16,299 bases of DNA, taken from Dehalococcoidia bacterium. GTDB taxonomy: Bacteria > Chloroflexota > Dehalococcoidia > Lucifugimonadales > SHYF01. Under the pieces are notes generated by a model. It saw only the letters and a list, made by a program, of their open reading frames with translations. It did no database searches and was not told where the DNA came from. Position 1 is the first letter of the stretch. Every line of letters starts with the position of its first letter. A program made the translations under genes and the position numbers. This document shows, piece by piece, positions 7,275 through 13,501 of the stretch. The DNA is taken from positions 1 through 16,299 of the forward strand of contig SHYF01000019.1 in assembly GCA_009692985.1 (NCBI GenBank). The letters run 5' to 3'.

Positions 7275-7361
7275 TCCATTGAGGTCACGAAAGACAAAGT
7301 AATGCTAAGGCTCCAATGTCATTCTGAGTCCCAATTCATCGGGATTCCCTCAGAATGACAT
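7275..7361. repeat. MITE-like intergenic element, short form
   Basis: ATGTCATTCTGAG (7316-7328) and CTCAGAATGACAT (7349-7361) are perfect 13-base inverted repeats around a 20-base core containing TTCATCGGGA. The left flank 7281-7315 matches 1681-1715. It shares both ends and core words with the 160-base element at 1717-1876, so it looks like an internally deleted copy. Confidence 0.65.
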
Positions 7362-7407
7362 GGATGCGTGTACGTGTTTTGGCGGGATGATCTGCCTTGT
7401 TGTTCCC

Positions 7408-8505
7408 CTACGAAACCCGCTGCCGCTGCCCTGTGTCTGAAGCCTTTTGGATAGCATCCAGCATCCTGTGGCGGCGCACGGCGTGGTCAAAGTCAGGATC
7501 AATCTTGGTGTTGGTGCGAATCGCCTTGGCGAAATTGACCCACATCTGGCCTACGTCATAGGCAGGGCCAGCGTTCTGCACCTCTTGCGGCACCCACTTG
7601 AGGCGGTCCGGCACTGGCAGTTCTTGCATTGCCTTGTCGTCCTTGCGACCGCCCATGATTCGCAGTTGATCCCCGGCGCCCCCGCTGCCAACCAGGGCTA
7701 GCGTGCCATCTTTGCCGTAAACCTCCATCTTGAAGCCGCTGCCATGATACGGATGGACACCTACGTTAGCGTTGACTACCGCGCCGCCTTCAAGCCTACC
7801 GGCGATCATGATGTTGTCCGGGGCGGTCACATCCACGTGCTTCTTTGTGTCTGTCTCGTACCACTGGGGAACCTGGGTGCTGACAACAGCCGACACTTCG
7901 GTGAGCTCGCCTGCTACCATGCATACGGCGTCAAAGGCGTGTCCGAAGCTAATGGTCAGTGTGTTGGCGCCCAGCGCTGCGTCCCGCTGCCACGTGCGGT
8001 CCGACGTTCGATTCAGCACGCCGCCGCCCATCTGCACCAGGTTGACCGAAAGCACCTGACCGACGTATCCCTCCTTCACCAGCTCCGTCAGGCGCAGATA
8101 CACCGGCGAGGCGCGCCGTTGCAGGCCCACCATGGTATGCACCTTCATCTTGCGGGCCAGCGCAGCCAGCTCCTGGGCCTCCTTTAAGTTGGCGCCCAGA
8201 GGCCACTCGCAGTAGACGTGCTTGCCTGCTTCCAGGGCATTCTTGGTGAGTACATAGTGGGTGGGCACGCGCACCGACACGCCCACCGCTTCCACTTGTG
8301 GATTTGCGTCCATGGTCTTGTCATCGCTGTACGCAAGCTCAACGCTGTACTTCTGGGCTGCGGCCCGCGCCGTATTGTCGTGGGCGGTACAGACAGCGTA
8401 AAGCTCCGTCTCCGGCATCTGCTGAATGGCCGGTATGTGGGCCGATGGCCCCCACCTGCCGGTGGCCCCAATGAGTCCGATTCGCAAACGGTTGCTGGTT
8501 GCCAT
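7408..8505 (-). CDS. Gfo/Idh/MocA family protein with EWP in place of EKP
   Basis: A 365-residue protein with an N-terminal Rossmann domain (GLIGATGRWG, 10-19) and the C-terminal Gfo/Idh/MocA alpha/beta domain. Members are NAD(P)-dependent oxidoreductases on sugars, inositols or related polyols. The usual catalytic lysine of the EKP motif is absent: residues 99-102 read C-E-W-P (E100, W101, P102), as in Gal80-like proteins. The downstream GHAFD block (H189, D192) is kept. Start ATG 8505 is fixed by GAGGAGGAGG just upstream. Whether it is an enzyme with altered chemistry or a cofactor-binding sensor is open. It lies upstream of the CoA transferase on the same strand, 162 bases apart, with a MITE-like element between them. 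Confidence 0.88.
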   Translation of the reverse strand: MATSNRLRIGLIGATGRWGPSAHIPAIQQMPETELYAVCTAHDNTARAAAQKYSVELAYSDDKTMDANPQVEAVGVSVRVPTHYVLTKNALEAGKHVYCEWPLGANLKEAQELAALARKMKVHTMVGLQRRASPVYLRLTELVKEGYVGQVLSVNLVQMGGGVLNRTSDRTWQRDAALGANTLTISFGHAFDAVCMVAGELTEVSAVVSTQVPQWYETDTKKHVDVTAPDNIMIAGRLEGGAVVNANVGVHPYHGSGFKMEVYGKDGTLALVGSGGAGDQLRIMGGRKDDKAMQELPVPDRLKWVPQEVQNAGPAYDVGQMWVNFAKAIRTNTKIDPDFDHAVRRHRMLDAIQKASDTGQRQRVS

Positions 8506-8580
8506 TGTTTCCTCCTCCTCTTACTTGTGACTTGTGTTTGGCCTCGCTCGTTTCCTTCGATAGCTCGACCATTCCCCTAA

Positions 8581-8729
8581 CCCCCTTTCCTTCGCTACGC
8601 TCAAGGACAAGCTCTGGACAGGAAGGGGTGGGAAATGGCGCAAGGCCTTGCGCCCCTACGGGGGACACACCCAGTCCCCTGCCAGAGGGGCTTTGCCCCT
8701 CTGGACTCCTCTTTTTTTCAGCAGCCTAC
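8581..8729 (-). repeat. Three-hairpin intergenic element, copy 2
   Basis: Same orientation as copy 1. CCCCCTTTCC (8581-8590) pairs with GGAAGGGG (8620-8627) around AAGGACAAGCTCTGG. The middle module is degraded (GGGGGACA at 8660 with TCCCC at 8675). The last module is a perfect CCAGAGGGGC-TTT-GCCCCTCTGG, followed by CTCCTCTTTTTTTCAGCAGCC. It occupies most of the 264-base gap between the Gfo/Idh and phosphodiesterase genes. Confidence 0.7.
8682..8718 (+). terminator. Terminator-shaped hairpin with T-run inside repeat copy 2
   Basis: A ten-base GC-rich stem (8682-8691 with 8695-8704), a TTT loop, then seven T at 8712-8718. It is shaped like an intrinsic terminator on the plus strand, but no plus-strand gene ends here and the T-run starts seven bases past the stem. 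It may stop antisense transcription into the region, or simply be part of the repeat. Confidence 0.4.
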
Positions 8730-8769
8730 CGGAGGGTCTAGCCATACGACCGGAGTTGCGACATCTTTA

Positions 8770-9318
8770 CTATATATCTAGCGCCATCCCCTTGCCAGGA
8801 TTGGGTCTCCCCGGACTGTTGCCAAGGGCAACAACTTCGGCGTGGATTCCTTTGGAAGTCAGTTCCAGCAGTCCAACAGTGCCCAGCCTCAGGTTCTTGT
8901 TATGTGGGAACGTGATGCTGCCGCTGTTCAGTAGCAATACGCCGTCGCGGTACTCCAACGCCTCATAATGGGTGTGGCCCGAAATCATTATATCCACGGG
9001 CGACGGGAATGCCTTTTGGATATGCTCCATTGACCTGCTAGGTGGGCCAAGGCTGTGGACCATGCCTATGCGCCAACCCTCGGCTTCCACCATCTGCACG
9101 TCCAGGCAACGACGGTCCGGGATAGGGTCGTTGTTGCCGGTGGAGCAGAGGACCGGCGCGAACTGCTCGAGCCAGTCCAGGACCAGAGGCGATGTGAGGT
9201 CGCCGCTGTGGAGGATAAGGTCCACTGTAGAAAAGAAGCTGGCAGGTTCCGGCCCAAGGTCATCCAGTCCTCGGATGGTCTCCGGCAAATGAGTGTCGGA
9301 AAGTATGCCTATGCGCAT
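8770..9318 (-). CDS. YfcE/MJ0936-type metallophosphoesterase
   Basis: A 182-residue calcineurin-like phosphoesterase with two metal ions, of the small phosphodiesterase group (YfcE, MJ0936). All signature blocks are present: SDTH (D8, H10), HSGD (D40), GNND (61-64), VHS (H89) and SGHTH (H115, H117), then NSGS. ATG 9318 is chosen because the protein then begins MRIGILSDTH, as in homologues. It has no Shine-Dalgarno sequence, but a promoter just upstream predicts a transcript starting at this ATG. An upstream in-frame TTG at 9354 would add 12 non-conserved residues. The physiological substrate is unknown. It is read away from the thiolase-like gene, across a regulatory region with a large palindrome. 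Confidence 0.9.
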   Translation of the reverse strand: MRIGILSDTHLPETIRGLDDLGPEPASFFSTVDLILHSGDLTSPLVLDWLEQFAPVLCSTGNNDPIPDRRCLDVQMVEAEGWRIGMVHSLGPPSRSMEHIQKAFPSPVDIMISGHTHYEALEYRDGVLLLNSGSITFPHNKNLRLGTVGLLELTSKGIHAEVVALGNSPGRPNPGKGMALDI

Positions 9319-9324
9319 AGTGTA

Positions 9325-9354
9325 ATCATATCCAATGCCAACTTTTTCTCCCAA
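9325..9354 (-). promoter_or_regulatory. Promoter giving a probable leaderless phosphodiesterase transcript
   Basis: On the minus strand: TTGGGA (plus 9349-9354), an 18-base spacer, and TATGAT (plus 9325-9330). The -10 box ends six bases before ATG 9318, so transcription would begin at or next to the start codon. This agrees with the lack of a ribosome binding site. Confidence 0.5.
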
Positions 9355-9414
9355 CCGGTGTTGTTACTGGCATCGTAAGAGTGTCCTGCCCTGCTGTCAA
9401 CCTATCCAGTGGCG

Positions 9415-9461
9415 CTGCCGTCTAGTGGCCGAACCATAGCTTGACGGCCACTAGACGGCAG
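9415..9461. promoter_or_regulatory. Perfect 17-base inverted repeat, candidate operator
   Basis: CTGCCGTCTAGTGGCCG (9415-9431) is exactly complementary to CGGCCACTAGACGGCAG (9445-9461), with a 13-base centre. It lies between divergent genes, 97 bases from the phosphodiesterase start and 66 from the thiolase-like start. The right arm overlaps the likely thiolase promoter spacer, which favours a protein-binding operator over an RNA hairpin. No T-run follows, so it is not a terminator. Confidence 0.65.
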
Positions 9462-9470
9462 TGCTATCTT
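9441..9470 (+). promoter_or_regulatory. Candidate promoter of the thiolase-DUF35-SDR genes
   Basis: TTGACG (9441-9446), an 18-base spacer, and TATCTT (9465-9470). The -35 box matches consensus at five of six positions and the -10 box at four. The -35 end and most of the spacer lie in the right arm of the palindrome 9415-9461. Transcription would start near 9477. Confidence 0.45.
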
Positions 9471-9478
9471 CCACGCAA

Positions 9479-9502
9479 GCCTGGCAGTCACGGTGGCCAG
9501 GC
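9479..9502 (+). promoter_or_regulatory. Leader hairpin before the thiolase-like gene
   Basis: GCCTGGC (9479-9485) pairs with GCCAGGC (9496-9502) around a ten-base loop. It would form right at the predicted transcript 5' end, eight to ten bases before the ribosome binding site at 9513-9518. It could affect mRNA stability or translation. Confidence 0.4.
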
Positions 9503-9526
9503 AATCTCAGGTGGAGGAAGATACCA

Positions 9527-10723
9527 ATGCCTCAGCGTAGAGATGCGGCTATTGTAGGCATCCACGAATACCCCCTGCGCGTAGTAGGGCCTGGCGTCAG
9601 CGCCATACAGATCAAGGCCCACAGCGCGTCCAAGGCACTGGAGGATGCTGGGTTTAGCTGGAAGGACGTGGACGGCGTCTTCGACGCCGGCGAAGCGCCA
9701 GGCGGCGGAGGCCTGGGCATCTCCGAGTACTTGGGCCTGAAGCCCACCTACATTGATTCCACCAATGTGGGCGGCTCCTCCTTCGAGTTCCAGGCCAACC
9801 ACGCCAGGGCAGCCATTGCGGCAGGCAAGTGTAACGTTGCCCTGCTGACCTACGGGTCTATCTCTCACTCCGAGCGAAGGGCCATAGGAACGGCGGGGCC
9901 CGGGGGCGCCGGCATTCCAACGCTCTTCGGCAACATGGAAGATACCTGGGGCATGACGCTCATAGCTGGATATGCCATGGTCAAGCAGCGCCACATGTTC
10001 CAGTACGGCACCACCGAAGAGCAGTTCGCCAACATATCTGTGGTCACCCGTCGCCACGCCATGCGCAATCCGGAGGCGGTGAAAGCAATGACGGACCTGG
10101 AGTTTGTGGGCGTGAAAGAGATCACAGTGGACGACGTGATGGAGTCCCGCCTGATTGCCTCGCCTCTCCACCTTCTGGAATGCTGCATGGTCTCTGATGG
10201 CGGAGGCGCTGTGGTAATAGCCTCGGCGGCTGCGGCGCGCAACGCCAGAAAGAAGCCGGTGTGGATCATCGGCACAGGAGAGGCCACCAAGTACCGCGAG
10301 AACGGTGGCGACATTACTGTCAGCGCCGGCGCTCAGTCGGGCCCCATAGCCTTTGGAGAAGCCGGAATCAAGCCATCCGAGGTGGATGTTCTGATGGCCT
10401 ACGACTCGTTCACCATAACAGTCATGTGCATGATTGAGGACCTGGGCTTTTGCAGGAAGGGAGAAGGGGGCGCGTTCGTGAGCGAGAAAGGCCGCCTCCA
10501 TTTCGACGGCCACCTCAAACCCGTGATGAACACAGATGGCGGTGGCCTTTCATCCAACCATCCGGGCATGAGAGGCATCTTCCTGCTGCTGGAAGCCACC
10601 CGGCAGCTCCGTGGCGAGTCCACATCCCAGGCCAGGAATCCCAAGCTGGCGGTGGCAGTGGGCAACGGCGGCCAGTTGGGGGCGCGCCACGCAACGGGCG
10701 TCACGATTCTTGCCGCCGACTGA
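9527..10723 (+). CDS. Thiolase-like protein (SCP-x/Ltp2-like) lacking catalytic cysteines
   Basis: A 398-residue thiolase-fold protein starting at ATG 9527, set by GGAGGA at 9513-9518. An upstream in-frame ATG at 9461 gives a non-conserved extension. The fold is clear from the LLECCMVSDGGGAVV block (216-230), AYDSFT (291-296), NHPG (344-347) and GNGGQLG (379-385). The N-terminal nucleophile region reads NVGGSSFEF (80-88) with no Cys, and the C-terminal cysteine position is Asn/Gly (VGNGG). Tyr292 stands where thiolases usually have His. Loss of both cysteines plus a neighbouring DUF35 gene matches the Ltp2-type retro-aldolases of steroid side-chain degradation, which split CoA esters without acyl-enzyme chemistry. 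The aldolase role is inference; the residue losses are seen. Confidence 0.88.
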   Translation: MPQRRDAAIVGIHEYPLRVVGPGVSAIQIKAHSASKALEDAGFSWKDVDGVFDAGEAPGGGGLGISEYLGLKPTYIDSTNVGGSSFEFQANHARAAIAAGKCNVALLTYGSISHSERRAIGTAGPGGAGIPTLFGNMEDTWGMTLIAGYAMVKQRHMFQYGTTEEQFANISVVTRRHAMRNPEAVKAMTDLEFVGVKEITVDDVMESRLIASPLHLLECCMVSDGGGAVVIASAAAARNARKKPVWIIGTGEATKYRENGGDITVSAGAQSGPIAFGEAGIKPSEVDVLMAYDSFTITVMCMIEDLGFCRKGEGGAFVSEKGRLHFDGHLKPVMNTDGGGLSSNHPGMRGIFLLLEATRQLRGESTSQARNPKLAVAVGNGGQLGARHATGVTILAAD

Positions 10724-10760
10724 ATCTAGGATTAGCTCTGATGAAGTCGCAGTTTCAGGA

Positions 10761-10874
10761 GAGTCCAGGGAGGGCGAAGCCCTTCCTGGCGGGGGTATGG
10801 GGGTGTCCCATAGATATTCTTTTCATCCCTCTTCCTGGCCAGAGCCTGTCCTGAGCCAGCCGAAGGAAAGGGGG
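10761..10874 (+). repeat. Three-hairpin intergenic element, copy 3
   Basis: Inverted relative to copies 1 and 2. GAGTCCAG leads into CCAGGGAGGGC-GAA-GCCCTTCCTGG (10765-10789, one mismatch). Next comes TATGGG/CCCATA (middle hairpin, from about 10796), then CTTCCTGGCCAGAGCCTGTC and GGAAAGGGGG ending at 10874. It fills half of the 217-base gap between the thiolase-like gene and its DUF35 partner. Confidence 0.7.
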
Positions 10875-10940
10875 TAGGGTGACGGTCGAAAATGTTGTCG
10901 TCATTCTGCCAACGGTCTAGTCTAAAAGGAGTGAGATGCC

Positions 10941-11366
10941 ATGACAACCCAGCGAACTCTAAGACCTCAGCCGCGCTTCCCAGAGCAGGATAGCCACCAC
11001 TTCTGGGAGGCAACCAAGCAGCACAAGCTGGTTTACCAGACGTGCAACTCCTGCCACGGCGTTGTCTTCTATCCGCGCACCCATTGCACCCACTGCGGCT
11101 CATTGAATCTGTCCTTGCACGAATCCAAGGGCAGGGGGGCCGTGTACACCGTCAGCGTCATCATGCAGAGCCGGCACCCTTCCTTCAAGGATCTGGGGGC
11201 ATATCCAGTGGCCTACATTGATCTGGACGAAGGGTTCCGAATAATGTCCACCGTGGTTGGCGTAAAAGACTCTGTCAAGGACATAAAGTGCGGCATGAAG
11301 GTCAAGGTCCGGTGGGAAGACCAGGGCCAGGGTGGAGTATCATTGCCACTTTTTGAACCGGCTTAG
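10941..11366 (+). CDS. DUF35 / Zn-ribbon OB-fold protein
   Basis: A 141-residue protein of the DUF35 family (rubredoxin-like zinc ribbon plus OB-fold). The ribbon cysteines are C35, C38, C49 and C52 (CNSCH...CTHCG). The OB-fold follows, with the typical GRGAVYTVSVI strand at 64-74 and a PVAYIDLDEGFRIMS stretch. The N-terminal FWEATKQHKLVYQTC helix is standard. DUF35 proteins bind thiolase-fold partners: they bridge thiolase and HMG-CoA synthase in archaea and complete the Ltp2 aldolase in actinobacteria. Here the partner is almost certainly the upstream thiolase-like protein. AAAGGAG about nine bases upstream sets ATG 10941; an ATG at 10936 is out of frame. It is 15 bases from the next SDR gene, so these two are cotranscribed. 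Confidence 0.93.
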   Translation: MTTQRTLRPQPRFPEQDSHHFWEATKQHKLVYQTCNSCHGVVFYPRTHCTHCGSLNLSLHESKGRGAVYTVSVIMQSRHPSFKDLGAYPVAYIDLDEGFRIMSTVVGVKDSVKDIKCGMKVKVRWEDQGQGGVSLPLFEPA

Positions 11367-11381
11367 CAGGGAATTATCATA

Positions 11382-12146
11382 ATGAGGGCGCATTCCATGG
11401 GGAAACTGGAAGGGAAGGTAGCCCTGGTGACCGGCTCTGGCCGGAACATTGGCCGGGCCACGCTATTGAAGCTGGCCAGTGAGGGAGCCAACGTAGTGGT
11501 CAACACCAGGGAGAACCGGGCGGAGGCCGAGTCAGTGGCGGCGGAGGCCCGGGCCCTGGGGGTTAAGGCCCTGCCCGTCCTGGCCGATGTGTCCAACAAG
11601 GAGCAGGTGGACAGCATGGTCAACATGGCCATGACCCAGTTTGGGAAAATCGATATCCTTATCAACGCCGCCGCCATCCGGCCTCACAAGCCATTCACTG
11701 AGCTGACTCTGGGCGACTGGGAGCAGGTCCTGGGGGTGGTGTTGGATGGGGCCTTTTACTGCACCAGCGCCGTAATCCATTCCATGGTGAAGAACCGGTA
11801 CGGCCGCATCCTGTATTTCACGGGGAACAACGCAATGACAGGCGCCCCTCAGCAGGCGCATGTGTCGGCCGCCAAGATGGGACTGGTAGGGATGGCCCGG
11901 AGCCTGGCGGCGGAGTTTGCCACCCACAACATTAGGGTTAACGTGGTGTCGCCAGGCAACGTAGATACCAGCCGTGACCTCTCATGGTATCCCGGCCGCA
12001 ACATGGCCGACACCTCCAAAATACCTCTAGGGCGATTGGGTACGGTGGACGAGATCGCCGCGGCCTGCCTCTTCCTTGTCTCCGACGACTGCGGCTTTAT
12101 CACTGGCCACACCCTCCACGTGAACGGCGGCGCGGCCTTTTTCTGA
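11382..12146 (+). CDS. SDR-family protein with a degenerate catalytic tetrad
   Basis: A 254-residue SDR-fold protein with an intact cofactor motif TGSGRNIG (17-24) and NAAA at 95-98. The C-terminal GHTLHVNGG end is also normal. Three of the four catalytic residues are missing when aligned with the SDR at 800-1573: the Asn position is V120, the Ser position is G148 (YFTGNN), and the Tyr position, four before K165, is V161 (AHVSAAK). H160 is adjacent and might substitute. It may bind NAD(P) without classical dehydrogenase chemistry, or use another mechanism. ATG 11382 has GCAGGGA about ten bases upstream; ATG 11397 (MGKLEGKVALVTG), preceded by AGGG, is an equally good alternative. It is cotranscribed with the DUF35 gene. 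Confidence 0.9.
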   Translation: MRAHSMGKLEGKVALVTGSGRNIGRATLLKLASEGANVVVNTRENRAEAESVAAEARALGVKALPVLADVSNKEQVDSMVNMAMTQFGKIDILINAAAIRPHKPFTELTLGDWEQVLGVVLDGAFYCTSAVIHSMVKNRYGRILYFTGNNAMTGAPQQAHVSAAKMGLVGMARSLAAEFATHNIRVNVVSPGNVDTSRDLSWYPGRNMADTSKIPLGRLGTVDEIAAACLFLVSDDCGFITGHTLHVNGGAAFF

Positions 12147-12252
12147 TCATAGACCTGCTTGTAGCGGTAAAGCATACTTCTGGTGGCAAATAGGGTGTTG
12201 ACTTAATCCTCGAATAGTCCAACAGTTTCAGCCAGCGTAGAGGTAGACTAAG

Positions 12253-12623
12253 ATGGACCAAGGTGTTCAGCAGGCTTTGGCGCACGACACGCTCATAGAC
12301 ATCACCACCACAGGACGCAAGACCGGAAGGCAGTACCGCAAAGAGTTGGCATTTCATGTGACAGATGGGCGGCTTTACCTCACCGGCAGACCAGGCCGGC
12401 GGGGCTGGTACGCGAATTTGCTGGCAAACCCTGACTCATCATTCACCTGAAGCAGAGCCTGAAGCGCGATGTGCCCGGCAAGGCAACGCCTATGACGGAC
12501 AAGGCCAGGCGGCGGGCTCTTTTTCAAAGGATGAAAGCCCTGGAAACACGCTTGGCCAGTTGGAATGTGGATGACATGGTGGAACGTAGCCCCTCGGTGG
12601 AGGCGGATCTGGAGTCGAGATGA
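12253..12623 (+). pseudogene. Deazaflavin-dependent nitroreductase-family (Ddn-like) gene, frameshifted
   Basis: From ATG 12253 the protein reads through TTTGRKTGRQYRKEL, VTDGRLYLTGRPG and WYANLLANP, all hallmarks of the Ddn-like F420-binding split-barrel family. It then meets TGA at 12448-12450. In another frame the family sequence resumes at once with IIHLKQSLKRDVPGKATP and runs to TGA at 12621-12623. Loss of one base near 12433-12435 explains this: the joined protein would be about 123 residues, with the junction NP-D-L-I-I-H-L-K. It is either a recent inactivating mutation or a sequence error. Ribosome binding site AGAGG is weak. The relic suggests that the organism uses or used coenzyme F420. 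Confidence 0.8.
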
Positions 12624-12735
12624 AACGGTCCCGTGGCGGAGTGTCGTCAATTGAGGGGCAAGTTCTCTCGCACCTTTGATGAGGCAGTCGCTGATATGTC
12701 CAATGGCGGTTATACATAGCGGTGAGTCTAGGCCC

Positions 12736-13311
12736 ATGAATAGTCCTTTCATCATCGTTGAACTCCAACAAGGAACGCGCAAATGGCTGGAGTGGCGTCA
12801 CAAAGGGATTGGGGCGTCTGACGCTTCGACAGTCATGGGTGAGAATCGCTTCAATAGTGCCGCACAACTACTCCAAGAGAAGCGTGGACCAGCACGAGAC
12901 TCTTTCCAAAATGAAGCTATGGCTATGGGCACGCGGCTTGAGCCCGAAGCTCGCAAGCGCTACATCGCCAAAACTGGAAGGGATGTGAGGCCCGCTTGTG
13001 TTCAAAGCACTCGATACGACTGGCTACGCGCGAGTCTCGATGGCTTCGCCGCCAACCATGATGCTGTAGTCGAAATCAAATGCGGTGATTCTGTCTATCG
13101 TAGAGTCTCACAATCTCGTTCCATCCCCGATTATTACTACGGTCAGACGCAGCATATCCTGGCGGTAACCGGTCTTGATTCGCTCGACTTTTGGTGTTAC
13201 TGGCCTGGCCACCCAGAATTGTTGCTGCCTGTCGAGCGAGACGACGCTTACATAGAACGTCTCCTGAATAGAGAACTGGAATTCTGGAATCGTGTCCAGA
13301 GAAACGCCTGA
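12736..13311 (+). CDS. YqaJ/lambda-exonuclease-type viral recombinase nuclease
   Basis: A 191-residue PD-(D/E)xK nuclease of the YqaJ family (phage recombination exonucleases). Motifs in order: QGTRKWLEWRHKGIGASDAS (12-31), GTRLEPEAR with E69, the metal ligands D102 (ASLDG) and E113-x-K115 (VEIKCG), and QTQHIL with Q137/Q139. ATG 12736 is preferred over 12676, because the family N-terminus starts here and GGTGAG lies nine bases upstream. By my counts of sample lines it is about 52% GC against over 60% in the thiolase-like gene, and its codon use differs, suggesting transfer from a phage or mobile element. No RecT-type annealing partner or integrase is in the window, so it is an orphan. It may be functional, since no motif is lost. 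Confidence 0.85.
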   Translation: MNSPFIIVELQQGTRKWLEWRHKGIGASDASTVMGENRFNSAAQLLQEKRGPARDSFQNEAMAMGTRLEPEARKRYIAKTGRDVRPACVQSTRYDWLRASLDGFAANHDAVVEIKCGDSVYRRVSQSRSIPDYYYGQTQHILAVTGLDSLDFWCYWPGHPELLLPVERDDAYIERLLNRELEFWNRVQRNA

Positions 13312-13501
13312 CAGTCCGCCGCAGGCCGGTCCCTCAGGCTCCCTTGGCAGCCATTGCCAGAAATCGGATTCGTTTCCCAGTGGAACTTTTCTTGCCCAGC
13401 TATGGCTCCCGTACAAACAGTAGACATAACATTAAAAACAAATCGGGTCGTACATTAACATCGCTACTTATCACCCGGCCACGCCTTGCCATCGCGTATC
13501 T
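13312..13501. other. AT-rich gap after the nuclease gene
   Basis: No gene is supported in these 190 bases. The stretch 13411-13475 is markedly AT-rich (AACATTAAAAACAAAT and similar), unlike its surroundings. Together with the nuclease gene it may be the remaining part of a transferred segment. I see no direct repeats that would mark its ends. Confidence 0.5.

Noticed and set aside
9488..10513. A long open frame of 341 codons on the minus strand
   Set aside because: It lies entirely opposite the thiolase-like gene, whose protein has clear family motifs. The minus-strand translation is His/Arg/Gly-rich and resembles no family, as expected for the antisense of a GC-rich gene.
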